This document shows positions 58,641-64,000 of a stretch of 64,000 nt of DNA, piece by piece (within the stretch, counting starts at the first letter, position 1; every line of letters begins with the position of its first letter). This DNA comes from Phoronis australis. Its lineage: Eukaryota; Phoronida; Phoronidae. The stretch spans positions 92,911 to 156,910 of the forward strand of contig NMRA01000174.1 in NCBI GenBank assembly GCA_002633005.1, given 5' to 3'. The notes under the pieces are model-generated. The model was not told where the DNA came from. It saw only the letters and a program-made list of their open reading frames with translations, and made no database searches. Made by a program: the position numbers and the translations under genes.

Positions 58641-60400
58641 TAGATTACCCCACCATGCAACTTCATGGTAACTTAATGGCATAACGGTAGCAAAGAATTC
58701 ATAAAAATGCTGAAAAAGGCATACTCCACTGAAAACGGCTATTAGAGTAGTTTAGAAGCACATTGGCATTGTTGCTGGTGAGAAGCGTGTTTTTAGCATT
58801 TGGGTCTTGAGGGGCAAGTACCCTGCAATGTGTCTTTCAGTTTTGCAGGGGAAGTAGTAAATTCATCCACTGCCATATCACAGGCAATATGGCCTTTCGG
58901 ATTTGACTGTTGTTTAATGCTGGGGATTACCAGGACCACTGCCTGGTTAGTTTAACCCTGTTGAAGTAAACACAGCTTACCAAAGTCTTTATGGTTGTGG
59001 CTAATACAAAATTTATTTTTATTACCCCCAGTTTGTTTTGAATAGATGTGCCCAAAATGTACACCATGCTGCCAGCACAAGCTGTAACTTGTCCATTTCA
59101 ATCTGTAGCTCATTTAATTACCTTGTAGTAGTTATGACTTTAGTTGTAATAGTCTGTAGTTTAAGTATAGATGCTATATATGTCTAGAATATTATTATTA
59201 TTACCTGTTGGCAAGCTTGAGCATTTAGCCAAATATCAACAAAACTAAAATTTAATTATGTAAAAGTAAATATATTTTATGAAAGTAGAAAGCCTGAAGA
59301 GTTTGATTTTTAACTTTGTACCAATTTGCCATTGATTGGGTCTCGTGGCCATGTCTATTTAGTAAAATTTACAAAACAAGGTACAATTTCATAGCAAAAC
59401 AATTGTATCAGAAACATGGCCAAATTTGATTTGATACAAATGGTCAAGATGAAACTTTAACTGAAAAACTTTTAACAGTTTTCTAAAATATTTTGTTTTC
59501 CTTTTATGCAACTTTTGAAATTCACAAAAGTCCTTTTGATAGCCCCTCATGCGAAAGTGGAACATTTTAAAAACTATTCCCAACAGCCTTTTGGAAAATA
59601 GCAAATAAAGCACAGTACATGAAAAGTTTCATATGAGGTAAAAAATTCCAAAGTTAGGCAAATTAGAACATTATTTTAAGGTCCTACATCACATGATGAA
59701 AAAATAGGTAGAAACCCAGGTTTCAGTGAAGTCAGACAAGGTTGATATGTAACATGAGCCAACAAAACCCAGAAAGGAATTTCACTCTGGCATGGAGCTG
59801 TCTCCACTTTCACAACAGAAAACTTGGAAAAGTTGAGATGGTGCACCTGCATCTCATGGTTTGGGGGGGGTTTCAAATTCATGTATTTGCCTCTTAAAGT
59901 GTCCAATTTTTGCAGAGGATGCAGGACTTGCCGATATTTACCATGCCCGGGGTATATCATTGAAAAAATACTCAAAATCAGCATCAACGCTGATAAATGT
60001 ATGAATGCTTGAGAAAACATATACTGACAAATGTGCTGGAGATTTTTTAGTACGCTTTCAGTACAAAAAACATAATCAATAGGTTAAGCCCAGACTGAAA
60101 CCGGAAGAATGCATTACATCCGGTAAAGTCACTTGCCAAATGTGGGTGACTCAACAGATCTGCCTAAGCAACATTAAGTGATTTACCTCTAACAATGTCA
60201 CAATAATTCATTTTTCAGTCACTACATCAACTAATTTATACCAATTAGATAAACAAGTAAACAACACCACAGTAGCACACTATCAAAGTCCCACTGATGA
60301 CAAATCATCTGATGTGTTATACACTGACTGGGCTTGTTTTGTGTATTAGCCTGACAACTACAGTATAAGACAAAAGTAATCAGACAAAATACCCTTCGTA
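58641..60400. other. No gene recognised
   Basis: A+T-rich with short ORFs on both strands that show no domain or splice support. Confidence 0.4.
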
Positions 60401-60640
60401 CCAAAAATTTCCTTTTTTCATTTTTCAAGGTCTTCTTACATTGTTGTAATTGCCCGCCAGAAGTTTTCAAAATTTTGCCAGTGTGTGATGGTAGATATCA
60501 CACAAAACTTGAACCTAGTAAAGGATTGCTCTGGCACAATATATTTTACATCAGAAAATAAAATTTCAGCTGTGGGCCATATTATGTCAGTGAGATTTTA
60601 CCATAATTCCCCATCATTCTCGGTCATCAGGGGAGACTAC
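60400..60640 (+). repeat. Dispersed repeat family E, copy 2
   Basis: Counterpart of 38480-38720, same orientation. Confidence 0.6.
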
Positions 60641-61380
60641 TCTGGCGATGAATTCAGCTTTTACCCAGCCATCATGACAAGGAATTCCAGGTCATATTGT
60701 CTGAATACTTTTGGATTGCACTGTATCTGACATCAACTTTAAATGAATATCTAGGGTTCCCATTACTAATTATTGGCATTATGCTGACTTATTCATTGAT
60801 TTAACTAAGACCCACAACAATTGATCTTCCTCCTGAATTGTTCACTGAGTAATTATGGTGTGACACTAGTCACTAACGGGAGTAGGGATTTTAATTACCA
60901 GTATGATGTTCAATATTCAGTGGAAGAAATTGGTTGTCATTGCTGTAGGATTACTTGTCATCCAATCATATTCAGTCCACTGAACAACATTCAAGTTATA
61001 TTGAGCACTGCATCGATGGGTCAAAAAAGGGAAAATTTCAAAGTCAGAGTAAAATACCAATGAAGCAATTTATTTTAAGCCAGAAATGCCACTTGGCAGG
61101 CTTCTGACCACAGTACAACCATGGAAAACAAGAAGCTTTACTTTAGAAACTCGATGATTCACAGTACCCTATACTTTGCCAATAGATACAATTTTGCTGT
61201 TGTCAAGAGGCCTGAGTATCAGAAAATCTGAGTAGAGTTCAGTACTGTCTTGCGGCTGGAAAAGTCTAGCCAAAATCACCTGTTCTCATTTGAAACACAC
61301 GGCAATATCTCACGTAATCTTGCGAAGTTTTGCTTTTTAGTGAGGTCCTAGTGTAGGTCTATACCGTTACTAAACTGTAC

Positions 61381-62258
61381 GGAGTTCTAAAATCCCTTTG
61401 ATCCCCTCGACCCCCACACTCTCGGCCCTCTCGACCCACTACCCCCTCGACCCACAACCCCCTCGACCCACGATCTGTGGCAATAGAGGTGTTTTTGCGA
61501 TTTTTACCTATTGCATAATCTAATTACGTCGCTGAGTGACTTTCCAATAAGACATACCTACACGCGAGTCTGCTCTGGCTCAAGTCTGGTGATTAAAAAC
61601 AGAAAGTGGCATGAGAACGTGATCTGAAGTAGCCCATTGTGAGCGCGCTATCGTTGTTACGGAAATAGTTTCACGAGCGGCTACCTCATGGCCCAGTTCT
61701 ACTAAACTTAGGGAGAGTACGTTAACATGAATGTACATAATTTTACATTTTTATTATATGCTTTCTGTTGTATACTCGTTTACAATATACTCCATATAAC
61801 GTTGAAATACTTTTTAGTAAAAAGTTTGTTTTTTCAAACTGCATTTACTGATGAAATTACAGATTCCTTGCACTCTCCACAAAAAAGATTGAATCTGCCA
61901 TTCATTGAAGAGCAGACGAGATGATTACGCTCTGCAGGGAATGACACTTGTAACGTTGGTAGGTCTTTGATTTGAATTGGATGTGTTGCTTTTTTCTGTT
62001 TTTGGCTTTCAAACTTGCCGAATAGACTCTCTTAATTGCAAAAAACAGAGAAAAGCCAGCCGAGCTCACGACCTAACTCATTGGTCCTGCAAGTCAGCGC
62101 TTGTTTTATGTTAAGATCGAGTCGAGCTTGTGTAGACTGGGTTGAGGGGGTTTTGGGTCGTGGGGTCGTGAGGTCGAGGGGTTGAGGGTCGAGGGGGTTG
62201 TGGGTCGAGGGGGTCGTGGGTCGAGGGGTGTGGGGTCGAATGAGTTTTAGAACTATCC
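61381..62258. mobile_element. 878-bp TIR element, copy 2 of the 21.9 kb family
   Basis: Left GGAGTTCTAAAATCCC and right the complement of GGATAGTTCTAAAACTC. Long colinear similarity to 21892-22720, including ATTGCATAATCT, GACATACCTACAC, GAGTCTGCTCT, GGCCCAGTTCTACTAAACTT and TTGTATACTCGTTTACAA. The flanks are AAACTGTAC (61372-61380) and GAACTGTAC (62259-62267), an 8-of-9 target duplication. The subterminal C-runs are longer than in copy 1. Non-coding. Confidence 0.9.
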
Positions 62259-62943
62259 GAACTGTACCCTGATCTACACTCCTCGCGTGTGGAGCAGAGC
62301 CGAGGATTAGGGCATTCTTCACCTCAATAAAACACTACTGTGAACAAATATACATATTGTGAACAATATCTGGTGATTTTTCAAAGGGTTTAGATTCTCA
62401 GTGAAATTCAGCTCCAACTCGAGGAAATACGATAAAAATTTAAAGCCAAAATAGATGCGCTAGGTTTCAGTTCTCAGTGGTACCCATTGGCAAAAGGTTT
62501 TAGGAACTTTTTGAACCATGGTAGATAATTGGCTTGCAAGTTGTGACGCTGGAAAAAGTTCATGGGAATGCTAAGCAATGGACTAGTGTGATATCTGTAA
62601 GATTTTTGTAATGTTTCCTGACTCGATATTTAGTGATAATTTCAAAATTAACTCAAAGCATTTGAGGCTCGCCACTGTAAAACTGGAGGTCCCAAGGCCA
62701 CAGTCATATTAATTGAGCAGTGCTCAATATAACCTTTAACTACCTCAAAATCAAATGTGTCAGAGTGGCACCATAGAATGGCCAATTTTACCATCTTCCA
62801 AAGTTGTTAGTAAATGAAGTAACATAAATCTATAAGATAATTTGATGTTTTAAAGAACAACAACCAAAGAAGTGTTTCAAATGTACATTTAGTAAGTTAC
62901 ATAGAAGCAGCAATTAACCCGCGTTCCATCAAAGAAATTAAAG

Positions 62944-63370
62944 GTGCTTTCCAATTAGGGGAACTTCGGTTTACCGAAGCTTCACCAAAACTTTGCCAAA
63001 ACTTTGCTCATCTTTCGACTAGACAGCGATATCAAAGTTATCGGTAAGACAGTCCAAACAACGCAGTTCATTCGTACTCTCAAACAAATACTGAGTTGTG
63101 GGTTCAAGGGTTACTGAAAATTGTTCTTCTGCCATTTACGAGTGTTTGTAAAAATGATCTGTGTCATTCTTCATCAGATATGGTTTCTTTTATTTATTTA
63201 CGTGAGTCTATTGAGATCCTGTCGGCTATGCTACAATAACACAAAACACGTTTTGCGAGTCTCGCGTAATCATCATCTTTTGCCACCACCTCTACCGATA
63301 ACTTCGACGAAGCTTTGCACTGATCGTTTCTCACTACACTGAACTTTCAGTAAGAACCGAAGCTTCAGAG
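62944..63370. mobile_element. MITE family H, copy 3 (right end interrupted)
   Basis: Starts GGTGCTTTCCAATTAGGGGA and continues ACTTCGGTTTACCGAAGCTT, then the interior shared with copies 1 and 2, including CTGAAAATTGTTCT and TTTTGCGAGTCTCGCGTAAT. The right end breaks off at 63370, where a G-run/C-run element begins. Confidence 0.75.
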
Positions 63371-63540
63371 GCGGATCTACGGGGGGGGTTCAGGGGGTTT
63401 AAACCCCCCCCTTGGGCCAGGACCCAAAATTAAAAAAAAACAAAAACGTCGTCACCAAAACAAAAACGACACCACCAGCGTGTGTAAACCCCAAGTAAAC
63501 CAACTTGGAAAAAAATGAGGGGGGGTTCACTCTGAAAAAA
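63366..63540. repeat. G-run/C-run element interrupting MITE H copy 3
   Basis: Starts AGAGGCGGATCTACGGGGGG and contains the palindromic GGGGGTTTAAACCCCC, then a run of A and AAAACGAC motifs and GAGGGGGGGTTCAC. It is placed exactly where copy 3 loses similarity to the other family H copies. The remaining bases to 64000 show nothing I can assign. Confidence 0.5.
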
Positions 63541-64000
63541 TAAATTTTTGAATTGCAAATTGCTGTTATGAAAATCAATGCATTTTGAGTCTTCGTGGAT
63601 CATCGGCAAAACGCGCGGAGATCAATTGTGGGCGCGCTTCCGTCGACACTTCTGAAGTTGCCAAGCATTTTAGATGGATTCACCGCTGAAAGAGCAGCTC
63701 TATAGCTGATTTCTTTAGATAACTAGCTTCTTTACTCTAAGATATAATTTGATTTGATTAGGGGAAATACTGTGGTGCCGCAACCCTGATATTCAGGCAA
63801 ATTGACGTGCAACGTTTTTACCTCATCTGTCATTCCATTATACCCTACACGTTTGTAACTCGAATTTGACTGGTGTATAGTAAAGTTGTCTTGCGCAATA
63901 CATACAGTGTAGCCTACATGTACATGTAGTATTTTTGAAAAGAACTCGTTTTCCGAAGAATTACTATTGTCGCGGGCGCCGTGGTCTGGTCGCGGAACCG

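Noticed and set aside
59676-60020. 114-residue minus-strand ORF as an upstream exon of the MyTH4-FERM gene
   Set aside because: The translation shows no motor, IQ, SH3 or MyTH4 motif, and no matching splice sites were found.
62032-62322. Pro/Thr-rich ORF
   Set aside because: It translates the C-rich subterminal repeats of the TIR element at 61381-62258.
63965-64000. Possible tRNA or SINE head at the window end (GCCGTGGTCTGGTCGCGG)
   Set aside because: Only a weak A-box-like string is present, and the sequence ends before any B-box could be tested.

Overview
This window looks like genomic DNA from an animal, most probably a marine invertebrate. The evidence is A+T-rich sequence, short exons with GT-AG introns of 1 to 12 kb, dispersed transposon remnants of several classes, and two isolated N bases that each lie beside an allele-like duplication. 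I cannot fix the phylum. Hemichordate, echinoderm, lancelet or mollusc would all fit.

Only one gene can be reconstructed with confidence. It lies on the minus strand. Ten exons read from about 37.0 kb down to about 0.7 kb, and every junction keeps phase. They encode about 600 residues: a MyTH4 domain (37.0, 25.2 and 13.8 kb), a FERM domain (11.2, 8.8, 7.3, 5.8, 4.0 and 2.6 kb) and a C-terminal extension (0.8 kb). This MyTH4-FERM pair is the cargo-binding tail of unconventional myosins of the VII/X/XV/XXII group and of PLEKHH proteins. No motor, IQ, PH or SH3 exon could be supported. A possible further 5' exon at 40.5 kb contains an ATG in a good initiation context, so a short motor-less product is conceivable. 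Otherwise the 5' part lies beyond 64 kb.

Everything else is intronic or upstream non-coding DNA full of repeats:
- 0-5.3 kb: copies of two dispersed families, one nested in the other, and a 1.1 kb foldback.
- 8.4-8.7 kb: a 14-bp minisatellite lying against a 5' splice site.
- 10-14.9 kb: dispersed repeat fragments, a GGT-rich tract and a local duplication.
- 16-25 kb: a hairpin-type MITE, two foldback elements and an 829-bp TIR element with a 9-bp target duplication.
- 28-36.6 kb: an inverted copy of the 1.7 kb element, a 2.3 kb foldback and further family copies.
- 39.6-40.3 kb: an allele-like duplication around an N.
- 42.6-46 kb: a decayed LINE reverse-transcriptase C-terminus split by two younger DNA elements, one a 2.46 kb TIR element.
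- 49-50 kb: a TTAA-flanked insertion and a tRNA-derived SINE.
- 51.3-52.3 kb: a repeat block carrying six same-strand CTCF-like core motifs.
- 52.8-53.3 kb: the longest single ORF, unassigned.
- 58.2-58.6 kb: apparent SINE-filled and SINE-empty alleles placed in series.
- 61.4-62.3 kb: a second copy of the 829-bp element.

The window is therefore one cytoskeletal adaptor or motor-tail gene embedded in transposon-rich introns. Nothing in it resembles a defence island, operon or CRISPR system.
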